A stretch of 64,000 bases of DNA, from assembly GCA_022564295.1 (NCBI GenBank), contig JADFLR010000003.1:62001-126000 (forward strand). Reading direction: 5' to 3'. The number at the start of each line of letters is the position of its first letter. Positions within the stretch are counted from its first letter, which is position 1. Below the pieces are notes generated by a model. The model had not been told where the DNA came from. It did not search any database and was given only the letters and a program-made list of their open reading frames with translations. Source of the DNA: Bacteroidota bacterium. Its GTDB lineage: Bacteria > Bacteroidota > Ignavibacteria > Ignavibacteriales > Ignavibacteriaceae. Positions 51,191 through 59,482 of this stretch are shown in pieces. Both the position numbers and the translations under genes were made by a program.

Positions 51191-52372
51191 CTACTTTAAT
51201 AAAATCATTTTTTTTGTTTGAACAAAACTGCCCGCTCTAAGTTGGTAGAAATATAATCCCGAGGATATTCCTCTTCTATCAAAATTAACCTCGTATTCAC
51301 CTGCGGGTTTTTCTTCATCAACCAAAGTTGCTACCTCATTTCCAAGAATATCATACACTTTAAGAATTGCATACTGTCTACTGCTTAATGCATACTTAAT
51401 CTTCGTGCTTGGGTTAAACGGGTTTGGATAATTCTGTTCTAATGCAAATTCATAAGGTGGATTAACTTCAACTTTAAGCGGACCATATATATCAACTACT
51501 GCAGCAAAACCCAAAGTAACATCCTGAGACCACCAACCCCAGTCATCCTCAGGTGGTTGGTTTGGATTACCATCACAGTAAAATTTAAAAAGTGAGTATT
51601 GGTTAACACCGCCATTACCTACCGAAGTACCTCTAAGTTCTACTCTACTTTCACCTAATGAAGATGTATTCTTAAGAACAACCCCAAAAATTGTTCCTGC
51701 AGTTATTTCAGGGTAACCTAAAATACTCAAATCTATGAACTCATATGTAATACCAACACTATCGGCAATTGGTGTGAAGGGGAAACCGGCTCCACCATCA
51801 CTCCAGATATTAGGTCCAAACGGAGGAAGATGTCCATTTATGCTTAACCAGCCACTTGATGTGATATCGAAGAAAGCGAGAGCACTATCGTGACAGCCAT
51901 CAGGACTTTGAAAATATCCCCACAACTCATTATTCAAATATTGTAATGAATCCACTGGATAACCGCTCTCGATTATTTTCATCTCCAGGACAGCAACGGG
52001 GTCATAGGCACTGTAAAAACTGAAACCCACTTGCTGTAGATAAAGTTCGGCAGGTGCTTCAAACCATTGTATTAATACATCCTGACCAAGAAAACCAAGG
52101 TTGGAACCATATGAAATTGGATTATATGGATCGGCGATTGTATAAAGTGTATCAATATAATTTAACCGGTCATTAGTATATGAGAGATTCTCAGTTACAT
52201 TTTGATTAACCCGGATTCCTTGTTTGATCCTTTTTGTATACTGAACTTCCAGGTTATCTGAATTCTTTATATGCTTTACAAGCTTGCTATCCGGCAAAAT
52301 GATAACTTCCTGCGCATATAAAAATGCAGGTAAAATTGTTAAAGCTAACAAAATAGTTGTAATTATTAGCAT
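51191..52372 (-). CDS. Secreted T9SS-tailed protein, function unknown
   Basis: 393 residues. Signal peptide at 1-20 (LIITTILLALTILPAFLYAQ). The middle (about 60-300) is beta-rich with many Gly, Pro and aromatic residues (QWFEAPAELYLQQVGFSFYS; GLFGV-like strands) and resembles carbohydrate-binding jelly-roll modules in general appearance, but I recognise no specific family. The sorting tail starts at about 312 (EQNYPNPFNPSTKIKYALSS, VYDILGNEVATLVDEEKPAG, GLYFYQLRAGSFVQTKKMIL). It is followed by a weak hairpin terminator. Confidence 0.78.
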   Translation of the reverse strand: MLIITTILLALTILPAFLYAQEVIILPDSKLVKHIKNSDNLEVQYTKRIKQGIRVNQNVTENLSYTNDRLNYIDTLYTIADPYNPISYGSNLGFLGQDVLIQWFEAPAELYLQQVGFSFYSAYDPVAVLEMKIIESGYPVDSLQYLNNELWGYFQSPDGCHDSALAFFDITSSGWLSINGHLPPFGPNIWSDGGAGFPFTPIADSVGITYEFIDLSILGYPEITAGTIFGVVLKNTSSLGESRVELRGTSVGNGGVNQYSLFKFYCDGNPNQPPEDDWGWWSQDVTLGFAAVVDIYGPLKVEVNPPYEFALEQNYPNPFNPSTKIKYALSSRQYAILKVYDILGNEVATLVDEEKPAGEYEVNFDRRGISSGLYFYQLRAGSFVQTKKMILLK

Positions 52373-52425
52373 AATCTTCTCCTTCTATTTATATTGTATA
52401 AAAGAGGCTGATTAAACCCATTTGT

Positions 52426-54339
52426 TTATTTCACTAATATCATTTTCTCAGTCTCGATAAAATTTCCTGCTTTCAGTTGATAGAAATAAACTCCGCTGCT
52501 CAGAATACTATTCTGAGCTATGTTGAACTCAACCACATAACTTCCAGCAGGTAATTCTTTGTTAACGAGGGTTGCAATTTCGTTTCCGAGAACATCGTAA
52601 ACTTTTAAACTCACAAATTGCTTACTGCTTATTGCATACTGGATTCTGGTGCTTGGGTTGAATGGATTCGGGTAGTTTTGTGAGAGTGAAAACTCTGTAG
52701 GCAAATTTTGTGTTTCATCTTCAACCGAAACAACTGTAGTATCGCCGTAAACTACGCCGTTTATAATGCAGCCCTTAAGAACGATCCAGGTATCTCCAAA
52801 ATCAAAATAACTGTAAATGCTGTCGAGACCTATATCCTGAGTTAAAGAATAAACAGGGGGATGCAAAATATATTGCTCAAAGACTTTTTTGGGTTTGTTT
52901 AATCCCCATTTCTCAAATGTTATTTCATCAAGCACGGTCGTGTGGCTGCCAGGATAATATCCCATTCTATAGCTATTAACCGTATCTCCAACTTCTGCCA
53001 AAAGATCATCCAGTAAATATTCATTTTCAGTTAAACCCGGGTTTTCTAAATATCTATAAACTTTTCCCTCCGATGAATCGATTCTTTCAAGAACATCTTC
53101 TTCCCAAACTGTCTCGTCTTTTAAATAATAATAGTGTTTACCATTTGCTGCTATTGTATCTCTCAAAACTTCTTTAACTAAAATGTGATGTGAATAATGT
53201 GGGTATGGATCATAGGTGACGGTAGTCTCATCATAAATCCACTTATTGCCAATTGCCAAAGGATAGAAATTCAAAATTTCATCCGGGATTGGCAAGTTTT
53301 TTATTATCAGCATTGTATCAGGAGTGATTTCATAAATTTTGTACTTCGTTGCAGCGTAAAGTTTATCAGAGTTTGGTTTTTTGTATATGCCGACAATGTT
53401 TCTATCCAAACTTTTATAGAGGGTGAAATTATTTCCGAAATCTGTGGAGAGGAAGATGTTTTTTCCATCTGCAAGGTAAACCTCTCCGGTTACGGATTTA
53501 TTATTAGAGATAAATATTTGAGTTGGAGATGTGTATTTAGTCGCCCATGAAAAAGCTTCTCCACTATTTGAGGAGACTTTCAATTCATATTCTCTCGTAA
53601 AGAAGCTTCTTGTTACCCTGTATATATGATTTGCATTCTGGTCATAATGATATTGCTGCTCCTGGTAAGTCATTGAGGTATCAACTAGATAATAACTATT
53701 GCCGCCATTAGTTGTTTTGTACAATTTTTTAGTAATCTCATTACGCGCAAGGAAGATCTGATCGTTCGATGGATTTAGTGAAAGCATCTCAAATATATCA
53801 GGTAGTCTTTCCCAGTTCCAACCTCCATCTGTGCTTCTTATTGTACCTATGAAACCTGAACTATCAAAAACATTTACGCGTGCATAAAGTAGACTATCGT
53901 TCTGACTCGATATTTCAATTAGATGAACGACTCCACCTTTATCATAAGTGTTTTCACTATCAAATCTTTGTATGAAGGTCTGTTCATTTAAAATTGTAAT
54001 CTGCGTTGCACCGCCATAGATGTAGTATGATGGGTTATCTTGTCAAAAGTTTAAATCTGCTATAACAAAGTCTTCCGGATAATAATAAATTGAATCAAAT
54101 CGCATATAACTTTCAAGAAACAAGGTATCTTGTTGGTTAAGAAGATCAAAATGATAAATATTATTACTTGAATTGGTCCAATAGTTAACGGAATCGTATG
54201 AAGTAGTGTAAATCCTGTAAAACAAATGAGTGTTGCCGGATTGATCCTCCATTCCCTTTAACTCAGAGAATTGAGGTGAGACGTTTTGAGAATGTGTTGC
54301 TGCTGCCGATAACAAAATAATAATTATTATTCTTTTCAT
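52426..54339 (-). pseudogene. T9SS-tailed sensor-like protein gene with one in-frame TGA
   Basis: One frame of 638 codons runs from the ATG at 54339 (MKRIIIIILLSAAATHSQNV) to the stop at 52426, interrupted only by TGA at 54045-54043 (codon 99). Both sides align along their whole length with the intact neighbour at 54352: HLFYR / NIYHFDLLNQQDTLF before, and IYGG, IRSTDGGWNW, YKTTNGGNSY, YPLAIGNKWIYDE and the T9SS tail after. At the stop the neighbour reads FFNDDPTKFIYGG and this copy F*QDNPSYYIYGG, so a single change such as TGG to TGA would explain it. No frameshift. The signal peptide piece alone could still be made. Confidence 0.85.
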
Positions 54340-54351
54340 TTTTATCTCCCT

Positions 54352-56223
54352 TTATTTTAATAGAAGCATTTTTTTAGTTTGAATAAATATGCCGGCTCTT
54401 AGTTGGAAGAAATATATGCCGCTACTCAGAAAACTATTCTTAGCTGCAATGAATTCAACTTCATATTCTCCTGCGGGTAATTCTTCATTAACCAAAGTTG
54501 CAACTTTGTTTCCAAGAATATCATACACTTTAAGAGTTGCATACTGCCTGCTGCTTAATGCATACTTAATCTTCGTACTTGGGTTAAACGGGTTTGGATA
54601 ATTTTGTGAAAGCGAAAACTCTGTTGGCATATTTGGTGTTTCATCTTCTACAGAAACCACTGTTGTATCGCCGTAAATAACACCATCTATTATGCAGCCC
54701 TTTAGAACATTTTTAAATCCTACCAGTTCCCATATATACTCGTATGTTTTTCCTAATCCATTTACCAATTCCAATTGCTGAGTGGGAGTTTGAGTTTGTA
54801 TAAAAGTTCTTTTTCTTGAATTTAAGCCGAAGATAGTTACTGGTTCCTCACTCTCTAAATAAATTCCGTTACCAACGGGAATTGTGTCTCCAACTTCTAC
54901 AATCAAATCCATATAAAGTTCTTCGTAAAGCAAACTATCGTCTTCAATCCAGGAACGGTATATTTTACCAACAGTTGAATCGACACGGAAATATTCGGAA
55001 TGAGTTCCTGAATTACCTGAAGTATCAATTGGTATTTCAGTAACAGAGATTTCATTAAAGACCTGATTACCAATTATCTTATGATTCACTACCTCTAAAA
55101 TTGAAATCCATCTTGATGAGTCTCCAAAATCACCATAGAAAGTGTTATTATAAACCCATTTATCTCCAAGATTCAAAGGATACCAGGCAAAAGCTTCTTC
55201 CGGTATAGGTAAGCTCTTTATTACCTGAATCGTATCCGGAGTGATCTCGTATATGCGAAAGAGAGTGGATGCATAAAGGATATCTGTACCACTCTTTTTA
55301 TATAATCCCGTCACTTTCTGTTCAAGTTCTTTGTATAATGAAAACATGTTTCCAAAATCTGTGGATTTGTAGATACTCTTATTATATGAATAATAAATCT
55401 CTCCTTGATATTGTTCATCCAGGGTAAACCACATCTTACCGGGTGTGGTAAGCATTAAATTCCAGGTGAACGGATTACCGTTGTCATCAGAAATCAGTAA
55501 AGCACTTTCATTTGCTGATGCAGCAATACCGTAGATATGCTGTCCGTCTGCATCGTAGTACAATTCTTTCTCATAATTCCAACCCCAATGTATATCATCA
55601 TCCACTATAATATAACTTTGTCCTTCATCTTCAGAACGGGCAAGTTTATTCTGATCTATACCGTAAATTTGTGAATCGTCATTTCTGCTGAGGGAAATCA
55701 TTGCATCATCAATTAGGGCAAGACTATCTAAATTGATCGTGAAATTGTAACCGCCGTCAGTTGATTTATAAAGACCTGGGCCTAATGCAGCATAAACCAG
55801 GCTATCGTTTTGTTGAGATATCTCTATATCAGTTATTCCACCAAAAGATGGTATTTGAATTTCACCATCGTACCGCACAATTATTGCAATAGGGTCTATC
55901 CACAAATCATATCCTCCATAAATAAATTTTGTTGGATCATCATTGAAAAATTCATAATCGTAAACATAGATTCCTTCGCAACCCGAACCCGGATACACTA
56001 TATACCCAAAATCGGGAATGAAAAGAGTGTCAATATTATTAATCAGATCAAAGTGATAAATATCCTTCTGCCAACAACTTGTGTTCGTACCACTATGCCG
56101 ATAAAAAAGATGTGTGTTTCCGAGTGAATCCTCCAAACCCCTTAACTCAAACAAGTGAGGGATGTTTTGTGAAAATGTATTAGATGTGAAAATTAAAAGA
56201 ACAAATAATATAACTGCTTTCAT
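54352..56223 (-). CDS. Secreted T9SS-tailed protein with BNR-like and C-terminal beta domain
   Basis: 623 residues. Signal peptide at 1-18 (KAVILFVLLIFTSNTFSQ). BNR-like strands occur at about 155-330 (GLYKSTDGGYNFTINL, LARSEDEGQSYIIVDD, SIYKSTDFGNMFSLYK), then a block beginning WYPLNLGDKWVYNNTFYG (about 345-510) that is shared with the broken neighbour, then the sorting tail from about 538 (QNYPNPFNPSTKIKYALSS ... KKMLLLK). It is 12 bases from the start of that neighbour, a tandem duplicate. Biological role unknown. Confidence 0.8.
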   Translation of the reverse strand: MKAVILFVLLIFTSNTFSQNIPHLFELRGLEDSLGNTHLFYRHSGTNTSCWQKDIYHFDLINNIDTLFIPDFGYIVYPGSGCEGIYVYDYEFFNDDPTKFIYGGYDLWIDPIAIIVRYDGEIQIPSFGGITDIEISQQNDSLVYAALGPGLYKSTDGGYNFTINLDSLALIDDAMISLSRNDDSQIYGIDQNKLARSEDEGQSYIIVDDDIHWGWNYEKELYYDADGQHIYGIAASANESALLISDDNGNPFTWNLMLTTPGKMWFTLDEQYQGEIYYSYNKSIYKSTDFGNMFSLYKELEQKVTGLYKKSGTDILYASTLFRIYEITPDTIQVIKSLPIPEEAFAWYPLNLGDKWVYNNTFYGDFGDSSRWISILEVVNHKIIGNQVFNEISVTEIPIDTSGNSGTHSEYFRVDSTVGKIYRSWIEDDSLLYEELYMDLIVEVGDTIPVGNGIYLESEEPVTIFGLNSRKRTFIQTQTPTQQLELVNGLGKTYEYIWELVGFKNVLKGCIIDGVIYGDTTVVSVEDETPNMPTEFSLSQNYPNPFNPSTKIKYALSSRQYATLKVYDILGNKVATLVNEELPAGEYEVEFIAAKNSFLSSGIYFFQLRAGIFIQTKKMLLLK

Positions 56224-56288
56224 AACTTCCCTGTGAAGTATTTTATTTCTAAATTAAGAAATTTTCACTGAAGGCGCAATATCATTGT

Positions 56289-57023
56289 TTAGCCCGTAGC
56301 TCCTCTTTGCCGCATAACTTCGAACAGCAAAATACCCGTTGCAACAGAAACGTTAAGTGATTGGAGTTTACCAGCCATCGGAATTTTAACGAGAAAGTCG
56401 CATTTATCTGCCGTCAACTTTCTAATTCCTTTTTCTTCGTTGCCAACTATAAGTGCAATTGGTAGTGTAAAATCAACTTCCGTGTAAAGTTTTGCATTAT
56501 CTAAAGATGAACCGACAATCCAAAATCCGCTTTCCTTTAATACTTTAATTGTGTTAGCAAGATTATTTACCTGCGCAATTTTAACATGCTCTGTGGCACC
56601 CGCTGATGTTTTTACAACGGTTGCATTTATCGGTGCGCTGTTATGCTTTGTTACTATTATTCCGTTTACACCGCTGCATTCTGCGCTTCTTAAAATTGCA
56701 CCTGCATTGTGTGTATCCTGTATTGAATCTAAAATTAATATTAATGGGTTTGATGATGATTTTGCTTCTGAAATTATATCATCCAAAGAGTGAAATTTAT
56801 AAGCCGGTTTTATCGCTGCAACTCCCTGCGCATTTGTGTTTTGAATAAGTGTCCGGAATTTTTCTAAGGGAATTTGATTGATTTTTATTTCGCGTTTTTT
56901 TGCTGCAACACGGATTGCATCAATTATATTTCCCTTTTGTCCGTAAAGCAAATAAATTTGCTCAATCTCCTCGCCGGAGTTAATTGCTTCGAGTACTGGT
57001 TTTCTTCCTACTATTAAGTTCAT
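56289..57023 (-). CDS. rlmB: SpoU/TrmH-family RNA 2'-O-methyltransferase, RlmB-like
   Basis: 244 residues. The N-terminal substrate-binding domain starts NLIVGRKPVLEAINSGEEIE. The SPOUT knot motifs are LILDSIQDTHNAGAILRSAE (motif 1 with the catalytic Asn and Arg), ALIVGNEEKGIRKLTADKCD (motif 2) and IPMAGKLQSLNVSVATGILL (motif 3), all complete. RlmB methylates G2251 of 23S rRNA; TrmH-type tRNA methylation is the alternative, though length and the N-terminal domain favour RlmB. Confidence 0.92.
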   Translation of the reverse strand: MNLIVGRKPVLEAINSGEEIEQIYLLYGQKGNIIDAIRVAAKKREIKINQIPLEKFRTLIQNTNAQGVAAIKPAYKFHSLDDIISEAKSSSNPLILILDSIQDTHNAGAILRSAECSGVNGIIVTKHNSAPINATVVKTSAGATEHVKIAQVNNLANTIKVLKESGFWIVGSSLDNAKLYTEVDFTLPIALIVGNEEKGIRKLTADKCDFLVKIPMAGKLQSLNVSVATGILLFEVMRQRGATG

Positions 57024-57060
57024 TTAATTTCAGTTTGCTATTTAAAAATCTAATCTGTCA

Positions 57061-57142
57061 TCACGTGTGAAACGAAGTGATCTCATTATTCAAGTTACTA
57101 AAAAAGATTGCTTCGTCGATTCTCTCCTCGCAATGACACTCA
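57061..57142. repeat. Dispersed repeat of the GCTTCGTCGATTC...CTCGCAATGAC type
   Basis: The sequence AGATTGCTTCGTCG, a few bases later CTCCTCGCAATGACACTCA, and the adjacent GTGTGAAACGAAGTGATCTC form a repeat recognisable from many bacterial genomes; translated on the reverse strand it gives ECHCEERIDEAI, a sequence familiar from spurious gene calls. It lies downstream of rlmB-hisS in a gap without genes. Confidence 0.65.
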
Positions 57143-57183
57143 TTTTTTTTCTGTCGAAGATCCAGAACTGTTTGATTAGTAAG

Positions 57184-57234
57184 ATTCCTGCTCTTGTCTT
57201 CCGTCAGGCAAGGTTCACAGGAATGGCATTCTAT
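57184..57234. repeat. Second palindromic repeat in the same gap
   Basis: Outer arms ATTCCTG (57184-57190) and CAGGAAT (57228-57234) enclose CTTG/CAAG inner arms around TCTTCCGTCAGG. It forms a long hairpin in RNA from either strand and belongs to the ATTCCTG...CAGGAAT type of dispersed element. It directly abuts the possible lgt fragment. Confidence 0.6.
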
Positions 57235-57243
57235 ACTACGTCC

Positions 57244-57279
57244 TGTATACGGACCGATCTTAAACAGTTCAGGATACAT
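57244..57279 (-). pseudogene. Possible N-terminal fragment of prolipoprotein diacylglyceryl transferase
   Basis: From an ATG at 57279 the reverse strand reads MYPELFKIGPYT, which is what the first residues of Lgt look like in many bacteria. The similarity stops after 12 residues, where the palindromic repeat begins. If correct, this is the stump of a displaced or deleted lgt; an intact copy would be needed elsewhere. Twelve residues is very little, so this is a weak call. The 410-base gap 57024-57433 holds otherwise only the two repeats. Confidence 0.3.
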
Positions 57280-57433
57280 CTATGTTTTTATGAGATTTAT
57301 TATTTGGTTGATATCATCGAGAGGAAGGATTTGCTGTTCACCGGATCTCATATTTTTCAAATTCGTCTTGCCATAGTTTTATTCATTACTATAGATATTA
57401 TGTTTTACAATATTAAAATTTATATTTCTCTTC

Positions 57434-58801
57434 CTAATGCCAATGACAATATTTTGAACCAGGTTGTGCATATTTCTTGCAATGTTTGCCTTTTGTTGTC
57501 ATCCAACCACATTGCTGCCTGACTTGGGAAAGGAATTTCCGAATATCTTTAATAATTATTTTGTCATTTTCTTCGCTCTTTATTTTTATTATTTGTTCTA
57601 CACTGCTATACATATCCTTAACATTAATCTTTTGTTCCGAATATTCATCTCCACCAACAAATAATGTTATCTTGGCTTTCATTCTGTTAGCCTCTCTCAT
57701 TTGAGCTTTAACACTACGTTGCAAATAATCAAATTCAACCTTAAGATTATGCCTCCTCAATTTAGAAGCAAGATCACTTACTTCAGATTCGAGGTTATTA
57801 TCCAGTCGTATGATATAAATGTCAATACAATTTTCTCGAATCGGAAAACTTCTTTCATTTTCGCAGGCAAGAAGGATACGTTCCATTCCTGCAGCAAAGC
57901 CAACAGCGGGAGTAGATTTTCCGCCAAGCTTTTCAACTAACAAATCGTATCTTCCGCCGCCTAACAAGGCGCTTTGTGCACCAACGCTTCCGCTTATAAT
58001 TTCGAATGTGGTTTTAGTATAGTAGTCTAATCCCCTGACTAATTTCGGATCGACTTCAAATGGGATATTAACTTTGGTTAGATATTCTTTAACCAACTCA
58101 AAATCTCTTTTGCTTTCTTCGTCAAGATTCTGAATAAGTGTGGGTGCTCCTTCGAGCAGTTTTTGATCGCTTTCAATTTTGCTGTCGAAAATTCGCAATA
58201 TGTTTTTATCAAATCTCTTTCTGCTGTCTTCCGAAAGTTTATCTTTTTTATCTTTCAGAAATTCTCTTAATAAATTTTTATAGCTTTCTCTTGTTTCGGG
58301 AATTCCCAAAGAATTTATTTTAACAGTTAAATCTTTTAAACCAAGTGCTTTTAAAATATCGTAAGCAATTTGTATTAATTCACCATCGAGTAATGGTGAA
58401 GCGCTTCCAATTGCCTCACCGCCAAATTGATGAAACTGACGGAGTCTCCCGGCCTGGGGCCTCTCCTGTCTGAACATCGGGGAAATGTAAAACAGTTTAT
58501 TCAACGATTGCTGTGCGCCGAGTGAGTGTTCGATAAATGCTCTTACAACACCTGCTGTCATTTCGGGTTTAAGTGTTACATTTGTTCCGCTTTTATCTTC
58601 AAACGTATACATCTCCTTGCCGACTATATCTGTTTCTTCTCCAATGCTTCTTGCAAAGAGAGAAGTTACTTCAAATACCGGTGTCCTTATTTCTTTATAA
58701 TTGAAATTTGAGAATATATTTTTAACAATACTCTCAAGGTAATGCCAGCGTGGTGCGTCGGATGGAAGTAAATCTTTTGTGCCTTTAATTGCTTTTATCA
58801 T
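57434..58801 (-). CDS. hisS: Histidyl-tRNA synthetase with C-terminal Cys/His zinc-finger-like tail
   Basis: 455 residues; about 425 is usual. Class II motifs are complete: motif 1 around NYKEIRTPVFEVTSLFARSI, motif 2 YISPMFRQERPQAGRLRQFH, the histidine-specific GLDYYTKTTFEI and GGGRYDLLVEKLGG, and motif 3 AVGFAAGMERIL. After the anticodon-binding domain ends (IIIKDIRKFL) an extra 30 residues carry C431, C441, C452 and H455 in the pattern CxxxTxxGxxCxxxAxxGxxxCxxH. This looks like the small Cys/His module known as DUF5763 (from memory), here joined in frame to HisRS. Confidence 0.95.
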   Translation of the reverse strand: MIKAIKGTKDLLPSDAPRWHYLESIVKNIFSNFNYKEIRTPVFEVTSLFARSIGEETDIVGKEMYTFEDKSGTNVTLKPEMTAGVVRAFIEHSLGAQQSLNKLFYISPMFRQERPQAGRLRQFHQFGGEAIGSASPLLDGELIQIAYDILKALGLKDLTVKINSLGIPETRESYKNLLREFLKDKKDKLSEDSRKRFDKNILRIFDSKIESDQKLLEGAPTLIQNLDEESKRDFELVKEYLTKVNIPFEVDPKLVRGLDYYTKTTFEIISGSVGAQSALLGGGRYDLLVEKLGGKSTPAVGFAAGMERILLACENERSFPIRENCIDIYIIRLDNNLESEVSDLASKLRRHNLKVEFDYLQRSVKAQMREANRMKAKITLFVGGDEYSEQKINVKDMYSSVEQIIKIKSEENDKIIIKDIRKFLSQVRQQCGWMTTKGKHCKKYAQPGSKYCHWH

Positions 58802-58922
58802 TTCGTTAGTAGAATTAAAAGGTTTTGTAAGTATAAAACAGCATAGTGCAGAAATTAATAAAAATGACAGTTACTAAATTTCTCTCTCTGACAAGGGAAG
58901 ATGTCACGAAGAGACAGAAGGG

Positions 58923-59393
58923 TTAAACATCGAAATATTGTTCTTCTTCTTCCTTAAAAATATTTATTATTTCTTCTTTAGAATTTGAGTTGACTAACCT
59001 CTCTCTGAATTCATCTTTGTTCATCAAGCGCGATATCCTGCTTAACAATTTAATATGCTTGCTAACCGTATCGTCCCTGCCGACAAGAAGAAAAACAAGA
59101 TGGACAGGATTCCCGTCAAGCGCATCATAATTAATATCGTGTGTAGTTTTTCCAAATGCAGCAATAACATCAGTAACGGCATTTGTCTTTCCATGCGGAA
59201 TTGCAAATCCATTCCCCACACCTGTAGACATTATCTTTTCTCTATCAAGAATTGCTGTTCTTACTTTTTCAATGTCATTTACCTTATCGTTCTCTTTGTA
59301 AAGATCGATCAGTTCGTTAATAACATGTTCTTTATCATCACTTTTAAAGTCTGTAAGAATAAATTTTTCATCAAGTAATTCAAATACCTTCAT
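58923..59393 (-). CDS. PTS EIIA-like domain protein (PtsN/fructose type)
   Basis: 156 residues, a single EIIA-type-2 domain. The phospho-acceptor is H67 in GNGFAIPHGKTNAVTDVIAA; the family's TGVGNGFAIPHGK and VHLVFLLVGRD motifs are present. No other sugar-transport PTS component lies nearby, which favours a regulatory (PtsN-like) role over transport; this is inference. Preceded by a short gap before hisS and followed upstream by an aminotransferase. Confidence 0.88.
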   Translation of the reverse strand: MKVFELLDEKFILTDFKSDDKEHVINELIDLYKENDKVNDIEKVRTAILDREKIMSTGVGNGFAIPHGKTNAVTDVIAAFGKTTHDINYDALDGNPVHLVFLLVGRDDTVSKHIKLLSRISRLMNKDEFRERLVNSNSKEEIINIFKEEEEQYFDV

Positions 59394-59482
59394 ACTTGTA
59401 ATCCGTAAGTTTTTGCGTGAACAAAATTATTAATATTAAATTTTAATTTAACGATACGATCAGCCTTAATCAATTTATTATG

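Noticed and set aside
38872-54045. Reassigned stop codons (TAR as Gln, TGA as Trp)
   Set aside because: Normal genes in the window end with all three stops (rpmG TAG, rplD TGA, many TAA), and the only tRNA-Gln here has a normal UUG anticodon.
54043-54045. Selenocysteine at the TGA in the T9SS gene
   Set aside because: I see no hairpin of the SECIS type right after the TGA, and the neighbouring duplicate has no cysteine at this position.
57061-57279. 72-codon reading frame containing ECHCEERIDEAI
   Set aside because: Most of it is the translation of two dispersed repeats; only its first 12 codons may come from a former gene.
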